Shown: positions 23,501-44,123 of the stretch, in pieces
How the letters are laid out: every line of letters starts with the position of its first letter
Numbering within the stretch: the stretch's first letter is position 1
Assembly: GCA_001598975.1 (NCBI GenBank)
Contig: BBXU01001610.1
Coordinates: forward strand, 1-64,000
Direction: 5' to 3'
DNA length: 64,000 nt
DNA from: Parachlorella kessleri
Lineage: Eukaryota; Chlorophyta; Trebouxiophyceae; Chlorellales; Chlorellaceae
Position numbers and translations under genes: made by a program
Notes under the pieces: model-generated
Told to the model about the DNA's origin: nothing
The model's input: only the letters and a program-made list of their open reading frames with translations
The model's database searches: none

Positions 23501-25560
23501 CAACGCGCGGAGGGAGCAAAGGCGGGACTGAGCACCTGGGACAGCTGGAGCACTGCGAGGGGTGAGCATACAACTGCAGCCATGGGAAGTGAACGGGGGG
23601 CAGGGCCGGCCAAGGACGCTGGTCCACCGCTATGGTGCCGCTGGTGAAGCTTTGTGGGATGCTGGCATCTGCTAAGTGGAGATGGTCCAAAATCACATGA
23701 TTGCTAGATATGCTCAGGGGCAAGCTTGCCCCCCATGCCAGCTGCTGGGTGCGCATCACTGTTGTCATTGTAGATCCTGCCCTCACCAGCCAGCGCTGCT
23801 TCTCCAGGGCCTGCTGCTTTGCCTCATCAAAGCTGCCCACAAACAGGAGCTCCCTGGGGGGCTCAAACATGGAGGCTAGCCTTTGGCCGCTGCCAGCCGC
23901 CTCATCATCCCCCCTGCAGGATGCCAGCCATATTGAGACCTAGCAAAGAACAGGTTACCACCGCTATCCATGTGCCGGTACGCTGCACGGCACGATTACT
24001 CTGCTCGACTTGATGACCCCTGCCACAATCGTCCAGCTTCCCACACCCCATGCCAACCCCACAAAGCTCGTTCACCGCATGCTGCCATGCTTTAGCTGGT
24101 CGAACAGCTGGCTACAATGGAGGCATGCATAAACACAGGACCTGAAGGCCCGGGCAGCACTTGCAGCAATAGGCTGCAACAACTTAGCGACCCACAGTAT
24201 GATGCATGGTATGCTGCTTCTGCTCACCCAAGGTCACGGAAGGCATCCACGACATTATGGGGTACTGGATCCACCCTGCAGCCCAGCGCGATCAACTGCT
24301 TCGCCGACGTGTGTGCAAGCAGGCAGGCATATGATACGCCATTTCCTAGGAACCTCCAAAATAGCCGCAAAAGGGTTGACTCCCATGCACGGATACCTCC
24401 AGACATGCCTTGAATGCTACTTGCGCTGAGCCCTGCACCCTGCTCACCTGCGGGTGGGATGTGCCCGGTGGGGAGCATCCCCATACAGCCGCTCAGTCCT
24501 CACAGGTATAGGTGCCCTGACCTGCTCCTCAGCTGGGACGGCATCTGCTTCCCTGCCACACAAACGATGCCCAGGGCGTTACTTGTGCCTTATGGCATGT
24601 ACCACCATGACATGTACCTAGGCCTCTCAAAGAAGACAATCCTGCTCCTTAGCCTCTAAGCCATCTGCTGCACAGCACGCAAGGGAGTGAATATCTCCAT
24701 GCGCAAACTTTACAGCGCAAGATTTTATTGCCAAGGGGAAAGAGGAGGAGCCTACAGGCTGCATCAGATGAAAAGGCACAAGCCTGGGCCCAATCCACAG
24801 GCTAAAGAGCACGAAGTACCGAGTCGAGCCAGACCCGAGCTTGCTTTACACCTAGAGGAAGGCACAGGCCGCAACAGCAGCTAACACTCAACTTGCATGC
24901 ATTCCCGTGCCCCAATAGCAGAGCCCCTGCTCTTCTCAGGCACCAAGCCCTGCAGCTGTGGTTTGGTAGTCCTCCAGAAGAGCCCCAGGAGCCGGAAGTT
25001 GATGGACCGCACATAACATCACCACATGGCCTACCTCTGCAGCTGCCGTGCAAGCTCCCCATCATCCATAGCTAGCCCTGCTACATCATCAAAGCCACCG
25101 CCAACCCCCGCGCCGAACCCACCAAGCCCCCCGCCGCCGCCGCCGAGGCCCTGCCCCTGTGGGCCCTGCTGCTCCATCGCAAAGAACAAGTTCACTGCCT
25201 GCACCAGACCTTGCAGATGTTTAGTCAAGGCAGCTGCACGAGAAAGGGGAGAAGGCCATATGCAGGAGGTTATGGACTCACCGGTCGTCAGGCGAGAGCA
25301 AGGCATCGCCACAGCCCACCAGGGAGTGAGACGTGCCAATTTGATAAGCACAAAGGTGATTACCGTGTCGTGTTTGCAGGACTCTGCAGGGCCTTCCTGT
25401 TTGGAATTTGGCGGCAAAGCACCGAGCAACTAACGTCAAAGCCTCTTCGGTGACCGACCTGCTCCAGTTGGAAGTCTGTAGAAGACAGCATCTGCAGCGC
25501 TGTACCCTCGTCGGCCCCAGTAATGGCCACGAAGTTAGCCAGCACTTCAGAGTTGTCCAT
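20597..25560 (-). CDS. PUX7: UBA-like/UAS/UIM/UBX-domain protein (plant UBX 7 / UBXN7 type)
   Basis: Adaptor expected to link ubiquitylated clients to the CDC48/p97 unfoldase. Twelve exons: 25560-25459, 25198-25035, 24552-24448, 24275-24228, 23913-23787, 23497-23387, 23075-22942, 22437-22323, 21988-21889, 21471-21295, 21148-21008, 20682-20597, giving 469 residues (human UBXN7 is similar in size). Order: UBA-like (1-45, VLANFVAITGADEGTALQML); Gly-rich linker; VRAPIPVRTERLYG (about 101-114); thioredoxin-like UAS (about 155-275, PPRELLFVGSFDEAK, LNRDTWRDEMVKSLVE, VVDPVTGAPMRQWTGF); UIM (about 310-323, EDEELQRALEMSM); UBX (about 390-469, VRFPDGKRGQRRFP). Where many UBX domains show an FPR loop, this one reads GFPGAP. 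Intron 6 has a consensus GC donor (CAG|GCAAGT). Confidence 0.9.
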
Positions 25561-26460
25561 CAGTCAAGCCAGACCTTCCAGGTGTGCAAATACACAAAGG
25601 TCTTTCTCCCTGCAAAGATCCACTGCAGCACCTGCGTGACAGAAGTAGAGCTGGACGTGGTTGGCCCGCAAAAAACTGTGTCCTCTAAGCTGTTCCCCAT
25701 ATCGGCCGTGATCAGAGTAGCAGCACCAGGCCTGTAGGCCGGCCTGGAGCAGCTCCCAAATTGTCCCAATGCTCTCAGCCTTGGATGTACCTTCAGGGTG
25801 ATGTGCTATCAGCAAGATCGGAGGCTCAGTCAGTGCGGTCAGATGGTGGACGCCCCTCCAAGCAGCAGGTGTCTTATTGCAAAGCTTTCCTAGAACCCTG
25901 CTTGCCGACAGGATCAGACTGTTAAGAGTACTGAGTGAGAGCGCCTTTTGTTCCCGCCAGCGCTGAACACCTGTCATAGTCACCTAAATACACTCATGGC
26001 AATGCCAAGACTGCTGCACAATTTCTGCTTAACCACTCTACAGATTGCGCATTTCTCCTGACGCGGTGCGTCTTGTGACAATCCAAAGTTAGGTCTTGCA
26101 AGGTGAGAACGGAGAGTAAAGTGCATGAGCACCTTAACAAGTGGTGGGATCTGCTGGCGCCGGTGGCAGCCAAGGGGCTCCTACCCCCCGGTGGAGGCGT
26201 TGCACTAGACTGGGGCGAGCGCGAGCTCTTAGTGCAAGTGCTTGTGGGAAAGCAACTCCTCGCTCAGAGGAGAACGGCTGCAACTGTGCGAAAATCCTTG
26301 GCAGGCTGAACAGGTAGCACACTAGTCCCAGCAAGGCTTCCCTCACCTTTCTGGCCTTGCAGGTGTGAACGTTGTGAAGGCCCTTCACTTCTGTGAGCTT
26401 GCGGCCGAACGCACTTGCTCTCGTTTGGGACCTACTAGCGTGCACTTGGCGCTCTGTGTG
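25561..26460. other. Divergent intergenic region, UBX gene / MYB gene
   Basis: Presumed promoters of both genes. An open frame at 26103-26309 on the plus strand ends with a stop; it could be an upstream exon of the MYB gene but nothing in it was recognised. Confidence 0.35.
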
Positions 26461-29400
26461 ATGACAGGCGTGGCGTGGACAGCGGAGGAGGATGAGCAGC
26501 TTAAACGGCTTGTAGATGAACACGGGACAAAAAAGTGAGCTTTTGGTATGCTGGGCTGGTTGTATGCACCCTCAGGCAGGTCAGTCTTACAAGTCTTGTG
26601 AACTCCTAAGGTAGTTTCATGACTCTGCTCCTTGCGCTGTGGAAGTCGTCAGCCGCGTGCACAGGGGGCGAGTCTTTAAAGTAAGCGTTGTTCCTAAGCA
26701 CAGGTGGGCATTGATTGCCACTAAGATAAGGACCAAGGGCAGCAAGCAGTGCAGGAGACGATGGAAGAACTTCCTGGTGAGTTGAGAACAAGGCCTCGCT
26801 TGTGTTACGGAGATGTGCAAGCACACAGCCGTTCTAAATGGCGTCTAAATGCGAGTATATCTCCTACCCAGTGCTGGGCCTGACGACACGCCTGACAACT
26901 ACGCCAGAGAGGCCACGTTCTTGTACTGTGAAATGTATTGAAATGTACTGTGAAATTTATTTCACACACAGCGACACACCCTTGTTGCAGAACATGAATG
27001 CCAAGAATTGTTCTTGGTCTCCGGAGGAGGATGAGCGACTGATACAGGTGCTCGCTGGGGTAGGATTCGCAGCTGTCGTAATTTGTGGGACGTGGGTACA
27101 GCTAGTACATCAAAAGTGGATTTAAGGGGGTGGTAAGGGATGGGTTGTGCTGGGGATAACCTGAGGTTCTTCTAGCGCTGGCAGGAAGGCTATTGGGATG
27201 TGGTGTGCTTGGGACAAGCTAAGGTTGTCTAGGCTGTCAAGCAGAGAGACTACTGTTGTCTGCAGGCACACCGCATTCATGGCAACCGTTGGACTGCCAT
27301 TGCCAACATATTTGGTGACAGGTAGGGATGCTGCATGTTGTGTTTTGCTGCCCTGTGCGGAGGTCACAGGCTTATTCAGTCTGGGGCATTATCTGAGAGT
27401 GCTAGTTCTTGTAGATAGAAATGATATGCATCAGATTGGATGAAAGTATATGGCTGTACCGGCGACAAGGAAGGGTCATGCACTGAAGTGGCACCCGCAA
27501 AACACACTCTTAGCGTGACTTGCAGGACCGACAATGCAGTGAAAAACCGCTGGGCGGCATTGGTGCGCAAGCAGCCCAGATTGGCGGAGGATGAGGGCAC
27601 TGGAGGTGGTATTGACCTCGGTAAGTAAGCCAGGACTTCCAAGGTTGGGTCAGGGGAGACTGTCGCTTTGCTTGTCTAGGTAGTTGGGCATGGTGCGTGT
27701 GCGGGGTGGAGGGAGAGCTGTTTAACTTCTGCAGGACAGCCATCAATGCCCGCCTCGGGAAGGTGCCGCGCAGTGTGGTGTGAGGAAGCTGTTACGTTAG
27801 CTAGGACTCATAGTGCCATGTGTTTATTCTGCCTCAGGGCAACCTGCAGCCAAGCGGCAGCGGCTAGGTGAAATGCAGCCATCCTCAGGCGCTTTTCAGC
27901 CGTACGCCACATTGCAGCAGAGCTCTTATGGGCCTAGCATGATCGGGTGAGTGGACCAGGCTGGAATGTGAAAGTACCCTAGTTTTGCCGGATTGTTGAT
28001 GCGTTTGTGTGCGGCTGCCTATGGCCCCGGTTTTGGTGGCAGGGCAGCGGCAATTGCTGCATGGTTATGAGGCCTCGTGATGCTGCAGGTGGGCTGAGGG
28101 GTTGAGGTTGTGGAGGAAAGGCATGTGGGATGCCTTGTTGTTTACGAGCGCTGGCTGTGGAGTATTGCAAAGCCAGCTTGACAACAGGCCTCTGCCTCTC
28201 TCTTAGCTGCAGGCACTACAATGGCCAGCCGGTGACATCAATGCCCACTCCTTTCGACCAGCAACTGCTGTTGCAGCCGCCACAGCAGGGCCAGCACCTG
28301 GCATCAGTGCAGCGGGTGCAGCCATTGTCACAGCACCACATGCAGCATCACTTGCAGCAGCAGGCGCAGCATGAGGTGGTCGCCCCTCTGTCCATTGTGG
28401 TGAACAAGGTATGGTCTGAGAGCTTCAAGTGGCCTTACTTGATTACTAGGTGCTGAGACTTGGCGTAGTTGCTAGTCGTGCACACCAGGTCTTCCTCATT
28501 GCCTCATGGCCTTTGTTTTTTTTAATGATGGTGGATCGCAGATCTACCATACAATGCACTCCCATGATTCATAAGCAAGCGAACTTCAGCAGCCTGGCCG
28601 CAGCACTGTTAGCTTCCACCTAGCCTGAGTTTCTTTTAGTTGAGCGAACAAGGCTACACGGTCCTCAGTACTCAGCCTCCGTAGTTGGATGTGCGCATGT
28701 ATACAAGTTGTTGAGCGGGTACCAGCCTCCTTTGCCTGATCAGTTCCCTTGTGGCATCCTCTTGCTGCAGGAATTTTTGAACCCCTGGGAGATGACATTG
28801 GTGCAGCAGATCAATCAGGCCCAGGCGCCCGTGCACATTGAGGTGCAGGAGCGGCCTACAGCGACAGCAGGCCCTGACGTGACTGCGGAGCTGGTGAGCA
28901 TGCAGTTCGCATGTGGCAGGGCTCATGGGTTGTGCAGCCTGAGGATGGTCAAAACTTTGGAGATGCTGAAATGGTCTCCTAGCTTCTCCATGAAGAAGCC
29001 AAGAAGTGAGCCAGCATGTAGCTGCTGTACGCTGCTCAGTGCCTTGGCTTCCTGACTGGTTGCAGGGGCTGTCCTCAGTATGTTGTGTTACAGCTTAAAG
29101 TGAACGGGGGTCCGTATAACTTCACTCACTGGCCCGGGTCCCCCGTTGCACAAACTGGTGATGGTGCAACCTTTGTCGCTGCATTGTGCAGGTGACCAAG
29201 CGCTCCTCTTGGCGCCAGTTTGTGGATAGTTTGGATGAGCCGGCCAACCAGATGAGCGACATTCTGGCCTGGTTCAATAATGCCAGCGCTGGGGGGCAGC
29301 TACAGACAGCCACAGGTTGGAGGGTGCATTGGCAGACCCTGTGTCAGAGCTTGAAGGTACATCGCAACTGCCAGCCAGTGCCGGCATCGGATTCAGCTGA

Positions 29401-30782
29401 GGCTGCATGTCTGCTGGGAGTGTGACAAGGGCCCGGCTGTGCAATCCGTGCAGGGTTGGCTCTCTTCCATGCTTAAATCTGTGCCCTTGCGCTATAGTAG
29501 TCTTAACTTTTCACATTCTCGTGTTTCTTTGCAGGCCGGCGGTTGACGCGCTCGCTCAGCAAGCTGGTGACGGGCAATGCCGACAGCCTCACTGAGGACC
29601 ACCGCTCGTTGCTGGTACGGCTGATGAGCAAGGGGCTGGAGTACCGCACAGTCAGCGAACAGGCGGAGGCCAACTTGCTGGGAGCGGCGGCGGCAGCAGC
29701 AGCCACTGGCGCAGCGGGGGCAGCAGGTGGCAATGGCGGCGGGCATGGGGGCGGTGTGGCAGGTAGTACCAGTGCCGCTGCGCCTGTGGCTGCTCCTGCG
29801 GGGAACGCGGCTCAAGGTGCGCCTGGGCGGGCTGTGTTGAATAGTAGTTTAGCATAGCCTACACTTTGCAGGTTAGTGCAGCCCAGCCCGCGTGCTGCCT
29901 CTGAGAGGGATCCTTCACCAGACATTTCTTTGAGCAACGACCGCAAGCGGGACCTTTATCGCTAGCTTGTAAGAGTGGTACCCTGTCTGGGTAGCTGAAA
30001 GGTTCGTCCACCCTTCCGGACGGGTGCAATAGGACTGATGGATATTAACAGTAAGTTGCCGACATTGGCGATGCAGGCAGCCATCGGGCGGACCCATTGC
30101 GTCGAACTCGCAGCTCGCGCAAAAGCCAGGAGCTGGAGGGCGAAGTTGCGGCAGCAGCGGCCGCAATGGCTGCCCCTGGTGGGCCTGCGGCGGGGCAGTC
30201 TGCCGCAGACCGAATCCTGAACAGCGGCTTCCCAGGCTTTTCTGAGCGCGAACGTGGCGCAGCACAGCCAGCCGGCCCAGTGCCGGGAGCCCCTTTGCAG
30301 CATGCCGCTGGAGGTGAGGCAACGCATCTGTCGTTGATGCAGTTTTGAGGTCCTACTGTGCCGTCAGAAGGGCTTGTGGCCTGGGTCCCCGATGACGCCA
30401 AGTTGTATCAAACATATGCAAGGGAGGCTTTGATACCGCATGAGAACCCAGCTGACTGGCTTGGGGAGTTACAGGAGCATTGTCATCTTTTATCACACCG
30501 CTTCAACATGTTGTACGGCCTCTCCTGCTTGTTTTGTGCTGGGGTATTTTGATTGTGCCCCTATGAATGTGACGGTTGCCCCACTGGGCTGAGAGAGGAC
30601 ATGCAAGCCGCTCGCTTATTCCACCGCCAGACTCTTCCGCTTCTGCAGGCCTCATGGCCCGGCGAGCCTCCTACAGGCTGCAGGGCGGCCTGCCTGTGTC
30701 ACAGCCGTCCATGGGTGACCCTTTTGGTGATGTACTCCTCACACCCACGTTTACCTCGCAAGAGATTGCCATGCTGATAGAG
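26461..30782 (+). CDS. R2R3-MYB transcription factor, FLP/MYB88-like (C-terminus provisional)
   Basis: Nuclear DNA-binding protein. Exons: 26461-26534, 26704-26776, 26991-27047, 27266-27321, 27526-27620, 27838-27946, 28213-28408, 28771-28893, 29192-29315, 29535-29816, then 29877-29942, 30077-30313 and 30649-30782 with less certainty. R2 (residues 5-49) has Trp at the three helix positions and SKQCRRRWKNFL; R3 (about 51-100) has CSWSPEEDERL, HGNRWTAIANIFGDR and TDNAVKNRWAAL, the pattern of the FLP/MYB88 class. The middle is Gln/His-rich, then Ala/Gly-rich. A late segment (GDVLLTPTFTSQEIAMLIE) resembles the conserved C-terminal part of plant relatives. Joining exon 11 to 12 needs a weak GC donor (GACC|GCAAGC); otherwise the protein stops at TAG 29963-29965 with TGTAA 3 bp on. 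The true last exon was not found. Confidence 0.8.
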
Positions 30783-31978
30783 GTGGGTATGCAAGTGCCA
30801 ACATATCCGTATATGGGGTATTCGCCACCATGTTTTGTCCATGCTATGCTGGCTCTTGAATTGGACACGTACGTGCATCCAGCATTGGCTTGTGCTCTGT
30901 ACTACGTCAGCACATCCCATGGGCTGGATATCGGAGCGACCCGTCTCGTAATTGCACGCAACGTGCAGGCACTGACACCTGGGGCTATGGGCGCAAAGGC
31001 ACACTGATGTGGTGCGAGCTGAAGCCGTACTGTTGCACTTGCACTTGCTCGCATCTACATCAAGAGCTTGCAGGAGTTGCTGACCCCAGAAGTGACAATC
31101 ACTGACCTGACTTCCTCCTGGTGCTATGACACTGCTTGTTGGTACGGCACCGTGCCCTTGGCCTCAGCGTCTACAAGATATGTCGTTATCTTCTGTAGTC
31201 ATTCTACAGTAGTGGCGGCTGCAAGAGCAGTTCTCTTGTCGGCTTGTACTCCTGCTGTTGTGGGGTATGTTAGCTTTTACAGTTCTCGGTGTTGTTATTA
31301 TTTACGATCTGGTATGGGGCCGATTTTGTCGTTGAGGGAACTTAGGAGGACATTTAAGGGTGCTTCCCTTTGTTTGCTTTGTACAGCCAGTCAGACTGGT
31401 GCTTGTTGCCGCCTGCATCCCTTGCCTTCATTGGTGGGAAGTTAGGCACCATGATGGGGCAACCCTCTTGCATGCAGTAAACGCCTCCCATGGTTTGTGC
31501 GTGTCTTGTGACTATGTTTCTACACCGTGTGGTTGGATACTTTTACCAAAGCATTGTTGCAGCTTATACCTCACTGGCAGGACACCAGCATGCTGGAGAA
31601 CACTGGACACTGCTGGTTGCGGTGCAGAACTTGGCAGTACCGTTGGGCAGAAGAGTTTAACTGTTTCATCACTTGGTTAGGGCAAAAGAAATTCCATGCT
31701 GAGGTCGCAGCAGTGCAAGGCTGTGCAGATCTGCTAGAAAAGTCCCTTGCCTTACCACGTGGATGGCGTGTTGCAAGTCTGGATGCAAATGAGTTGGTGA
31801 CACTATGATATGAGCTGCCAGCCCTGTCAGTCCCGCTCCACTCACTCCCTGTTTGCATGACCTGCCACCCATGCTACTATGATATGAGCTACCAAGGCTG
31901 CTAGCAACCGGGGAACACAGACCCTGCTCTGAATCTTTGAGTAAATATACACCTGGGCTTACTTCATTTAGGTTGATG
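30783..31978. other. Region between MYB gene and histone cluster 2
   Basis: It may hold a last MYB exon (open frame from about 31071, starting ELLTPEVTITDL after an acceptor). The word ACTATGATATGAGCT occurs twice, near 31802 and 31875. Nothing else recognised. Confidence 0.35.
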
Positions 31979-32006
31979 TTCCAGTGGGGTGGTGTTTAAT
32001 AACACC
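31979..32006 (-). terminator. Histone 3' hairpin plus GGAA element, H2B copy 2
   Basis: The minus strand reads GGTGTTATTAAACACC (32006-31991), then GGAA at 31982-31979. Confidence 0.93.
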
Positions 32007-32044
32007 GTGTATGTTTTTTGTATTGTGGTGGCCAGGCCGGCAGC

Positions 32045-32564
32045 TTAGGCGGAGGTGAACTTGGTCACAGCCTTGGTGCCCTCGGACACTGCGTGCTTGG
32101 CCAGCTCGCCGGGCAGCACCAGGCGCACGGCAGTCTGGATCTCACGGGAGGTCAGGGTGGGCTTCTTGTTCACACGGGCCAGCGTGGCGGCCTGGGTGGC
32201 GATCTTCTCAAACTGGTCCACGATGAACGAGTTGAGGATGGCCATGGCCTGCAGCAGGGAAAAGGGCAGGGCAAGTGATCAGTGCCAGCTGTGGTTTGCT
32301 TGGGGTGCTGTTCTCCTGCAAGCCACCGCTGCAAAGCAAACTAATATCAGTAGTTAAGCACCCAGCACTGATCAGCGGCAGGCCCACCTTGCTGGAGATG
32401 CCGGTGTCGGGGTGGACCTGCTTGAGGACCTTGAAGATGTAGATCTTGTAGGACTCAACGCCCTTGGACTTGCCGCTCTTCTTCTTCTTGTCGCCGGCCT
32501 TGGCTGCAGCCTTGGCCTTGGGTGCGGCCTTGGCAGGGGCCTTGGTCTCGGTCTTGGGAGCCAT
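32045..32564 (-). CDS. H2B: Histone H2B, copy 2 (tail variant)
   Basis: 126 residues in exons 32564-32388 and 32248-32045. The globular part equals the other copies. The N-tail differs: residues 20 and 30 are Ala and Ser ([15 protein letters not shown]) where copies 1 and 3 have Asp and Gly. The extra Ser beside Lys residues adds a possible phosphorylation site. The intron carries TGATCA twice, at 32276-32281 and 32369-32374. Confidence 0.97.
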
Positions 32565-32879
32565 GGTGCTGGTTCAGGGTTGGATAGGAACGATCAAAGA
32601 GCTGGAAACAAGGTGTGAGGGTCTGGAGGAGGCTGGGGTTCAAATAGCCAGGCTGGCTGTGGAGGCGTTACCCAGCCAGCGGCCAGCGGCCAGGAAGGCC
32701 GGATGGGGACGCAGTGGGCTCCACAGCCGAAATTGTGCGCACCCATCCGCCCCTCCCACAGCCCTCGCCACTTCCTGGAGACCAGGTTTGGTAGGTGCTG
32801 CTTACAAAGCCAGGCCTCTCGCCCAGCTCTCCACCTCTTTCCCTGCTTCCAATCCTTCGATCACCAACAGTCAGCAACC
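32565..32879. promoter_or_regulatory. Bidirectional promoter, H2B/H2A pair 2
   Basis: GCGCACCCATCCG at 32737-32749. A TATA-like CTTACAAAG near 32802 serves H2A; the minus strand has TATTTGAA near 32642 for H2B. Confidence 0.8.
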
Positions 32880-33595
32880 ATGAGCGGCCGTGGCAAGGGC
32901 AAGACCGCCGGCAAGAAGGCCGTGAGCAAGTCCACCAAGGCTGGGCTGCAGTTCCCCGTGGGCCGCATCGCCCGCTACCTGAAAAAGGGCCGCTACGCTG
33001 GTGAGTCTTGGGTTGGGGTCTTGGGCTGGCATCCTGTGATCAGCTCCTAAGGCTGGGTGCAACTTGCAACAGCACAAATTGGGTTGTGTCACTGCCAGTG
33101 TGCTTGCAGCTTGTCTCCCCTCCGTAATTCTGCCTGCTTTTTGACGCAGCTGGCACCTGCCACACTGCTGTCTGACCCCTTCCTGTCACGTGCATTCCCA
33201 TCTTAAATTGCAGCCTAGACTGAAGACTTTCCTTGCTGTGAGGCTTCCTCTGCCTGGCTCCTTTGACACACACACACACACACACACACGGGACCCCCCT
33301 GAACCCTCCTCTCCTCCTGCCCCATGCTGCAGAGCGCATCGGTGCTGGTGCCCCCGTGTACCTGGCTGCCGTGCTGGAGTACCTGGCCGCTGAGGTGCTG
33401 GAGCTGGCTGGCAACGCCGCCCGCGACAACAAGAAGACCCGCATCGTCCCCCGCCACATCCAGCTGGCCGTGCGCAACGACGAGGAGCTGTCCAAGCTGC
33501 TGGCCGGAGTGACCATCGCCGAGGGTGGCGTGCTGCCCAACATCCACTCCGTGCTGCTGCCCAAGAAGACCGGCAAGAAGGAGGCCGCTGAGTAA
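32880..33595 (+). CDS. H2A: Histone H2A, copy 2
   Basis: 127 residues in exons 32880-33000 and 33333-33595, same protein pattern as copy 1. The intron is 332 bp, nearly twice that of copies 1 and 3, because of an inserted block (about 33072-33215) and a CA microsatellite. TGATCA at 33037-33042 lies in the part shared with the other copies. Confidence 0.97.
33072..33215 (+). repeat. Dispersed repeat inserted in H2A copy 2 intron
   Basis: Absent from the H2A introns of copies 1 and 3. By eye it aligns with about 47440-47570 in intron 2 of the Pumilio gene; shared words include CTGACCCCTTCCTG/TTGACCCCTTCCTG and GCAGCTG(G/A)CA. No coding capacity or terminal repeats recognised. Confidence 0.75.
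33264..33290 (+). repeat. CA-dinucleotide microsatellite
   Basis: A dozen CA units in the H2A copy 2 intron, about 40 bp before the acceptor. Confidence 0.95.
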
Positions 33596-33634
33596 GCGCA
33601 TCTTCCCTACCAAGCCTCCCTCAAAAACAAAATC

Positions 33635-33663
33635 GGTGTTATTCAACACCACCCCCCCCGGAA
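33635..33663 (+). terminator. Histone 3' hairpin plus GGAA element, H2A copy 2
   Basis: GGTGTTATTCAACACC at 33635-33650; GGAA at 33660-33663. The gap is 9 nt instead of 8 because of a longer C-run, the only exception in the window. Confidence 0.92.
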
Positions 33664-34410
33664 ACATACCATCTGCATCCGCTTTTGGCTACTTAACCTT
33701 CCTTTGGTTGCATGCCTAAGCACTGTTCTAATCCTATCAACCAGCTGTGCTTTCAGCTGGCATGCTACTAGCTAGTAGACAAATGGAAAGAAGCATTGGT
33801 ACCCCCAACCACCATCTGGCATTGGTACCCCCAACCACCACTACCACTGGCTTCCAAAGTTGGCCATGTGCAACCATTAAACACCAGCCTCCCTAATACC
33901 GAACACACATGGACAAACCGAGTTTCAAAGACACAATGCCATCGCCGCCTTCATGAGCTGCCCATTCCGGCAACAGCTCTCCTCCCGCACTTCAGCTCAT
34001 CCTTGACTTGACATCCCCCCTGCACTCCAGCCACCACTCCTGCCTTTTTATCCTGCCTCAGTACTTGTACCTAGTCCTTGTGCCTAGTGTGCCTCACTCC
34101 TTGTAACACCTGCTATCCGAAGGACTGGCTTGCCTCATGGGCTCAAGCCGTCCTTTGCATTCAGTCCCGTATATGGACTTTACATGCTCCAGTGTCTTTC
34201 GATATTCCTTAAGGCAGCTGGTTGGCAAGGTGAAGCAGCAACAAGTGCACTGCAAAGGGCCGTGCCCACTGGTTTTGGATGGTCGCCTAGTATATGCAGT
34301 GCATAGCCAAGGGTGCTTCACAAGCTTGCCAAAGTAACCGTTGTGGTTGGCAATAGGCGAGGCAGAGATGAGCAGAGAAGTCACATTTCAGGGCAAGTCT
34401 CATCAAGAGC
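33664..34410. other. Convergent spacer H2A-H4, cluster 2
   Basis: No gene seen. A 22-bp unit beginning GCATTGGTACCCCC is directly repeated at 33793-33814 and 33819-33840. No clear similarity to the spacers of clusters 1 and 3. Confidence 0.5.
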
Positions 34411-34438
34411 TTCCAATGGGGTGGTGTTGAATAACACC
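34411..34438 (-). terminator. Histone 3' hairpin plus GGAA element, H4 copy 2
   Basis: The minus strand reads GGTGTTATTCAACACC (34438-34423), then GGAA at 34414-34411. Confidence 0.93.
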
Positions 34439-34476
34439 GGTTGGTTTTTGCTTGTTGCGAAGAACAGCCAGGTCGC

Positions 34477-35917
<1,441 letters not shown>

Positions 35918-35962
35918 GCGCCTGGCCCTCTGCTGTGCTTGCGGTAGCAAACAACCCAAACC

Positions 35963-35990
35963 GGTGTTATTCAACACCACCCACCTGGAC
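35963..35990 (+). terminator. Histone 3' hairpin plus GGAC element, H3 copy 2
   Basis: GGTGTTATTCAACACC at 35963-35978. At the usual offset the sequence is GGAC instead of GGAA. Confidence 0.91.
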
Positions 35991-36862
35991 TTGTATTCTA
36001 ATGAATACTGTCTACCAGCAGTCAAACAAGGGCGGTGTCAACAAAAGAGTTGAGAACTGGCCGAGTTCATGGTAAGGACTCCCGTCTGCAGTTGACCCAA
36101 GTCGGTCAAGAAGCACCACATATTTCTTGACATCCTTAATATGGAGATGAGTTGCACAGACTGACCTCCAAGGAGCCTTGACAAGTATTTGGGACACGAT
36201 TTCAATTTTTTGCTGCCAAGACATAGACATACAGGTGGTGCCTAGTATACATGAGGATTGTCGCACCTCAGTTACTCGGAAGCATAGCCCTCATGACCGA
36301 TCAAACCAAGTGACCTTGCAATGGTAGAGAATGTGGAGTGCTGCCAAGACCAAATTGGCCATAAATAATCCGAGGGTCACCGTCTAGTCTTGTCTAGCAG
36401 CGTACCGCCACCTGACCATGCTGCCGTGAGTTCCCCAAGTGGGACAGACAAAGGTCAGGATGTGCTATGCCCACAAGCCACAGAAACCAAGCACCAATCC
36501 TTGTTGGATACGCCACGCCGTCCGGACGGGGTCACCAATGCACACTCAAGAGGTCCAAAGGTCACCGCAGGCGCAAGGCTGCTTATACACAAGTCCTCCT
36601 AGCCAACTTGGGATAACACCCACCGAGCCCCATAGCATAGCATCCCATCCACGCTGCTACGCTGACGGTTGATTGGGCCGTCCTAGCTTTGTCTTGAGGC
36701 AGCCTATACCAGCACCAGCCGCGGCTTGGTTCTTGTACCGCAATCTGAACTGCCGCACTCCAATATGCCTGCCTTGATAGGCACTGCCCTTGGCTTTCTC
36801 GCAGACCCCGCCATACCTTTTGTTGCGGAGGTGCCAGTAAGGTGTGCTCGTTCTTAAGCCGG
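35991..36862. other. Convergent spacer H3 copy 2 / GDH
   Basis: Presumably holds the 3' UTR of the dehydrogenase on the minus strand. No other gene recognised. Confidence 0.4.
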
Positions 36863-44123
<7,261 letters not shown>

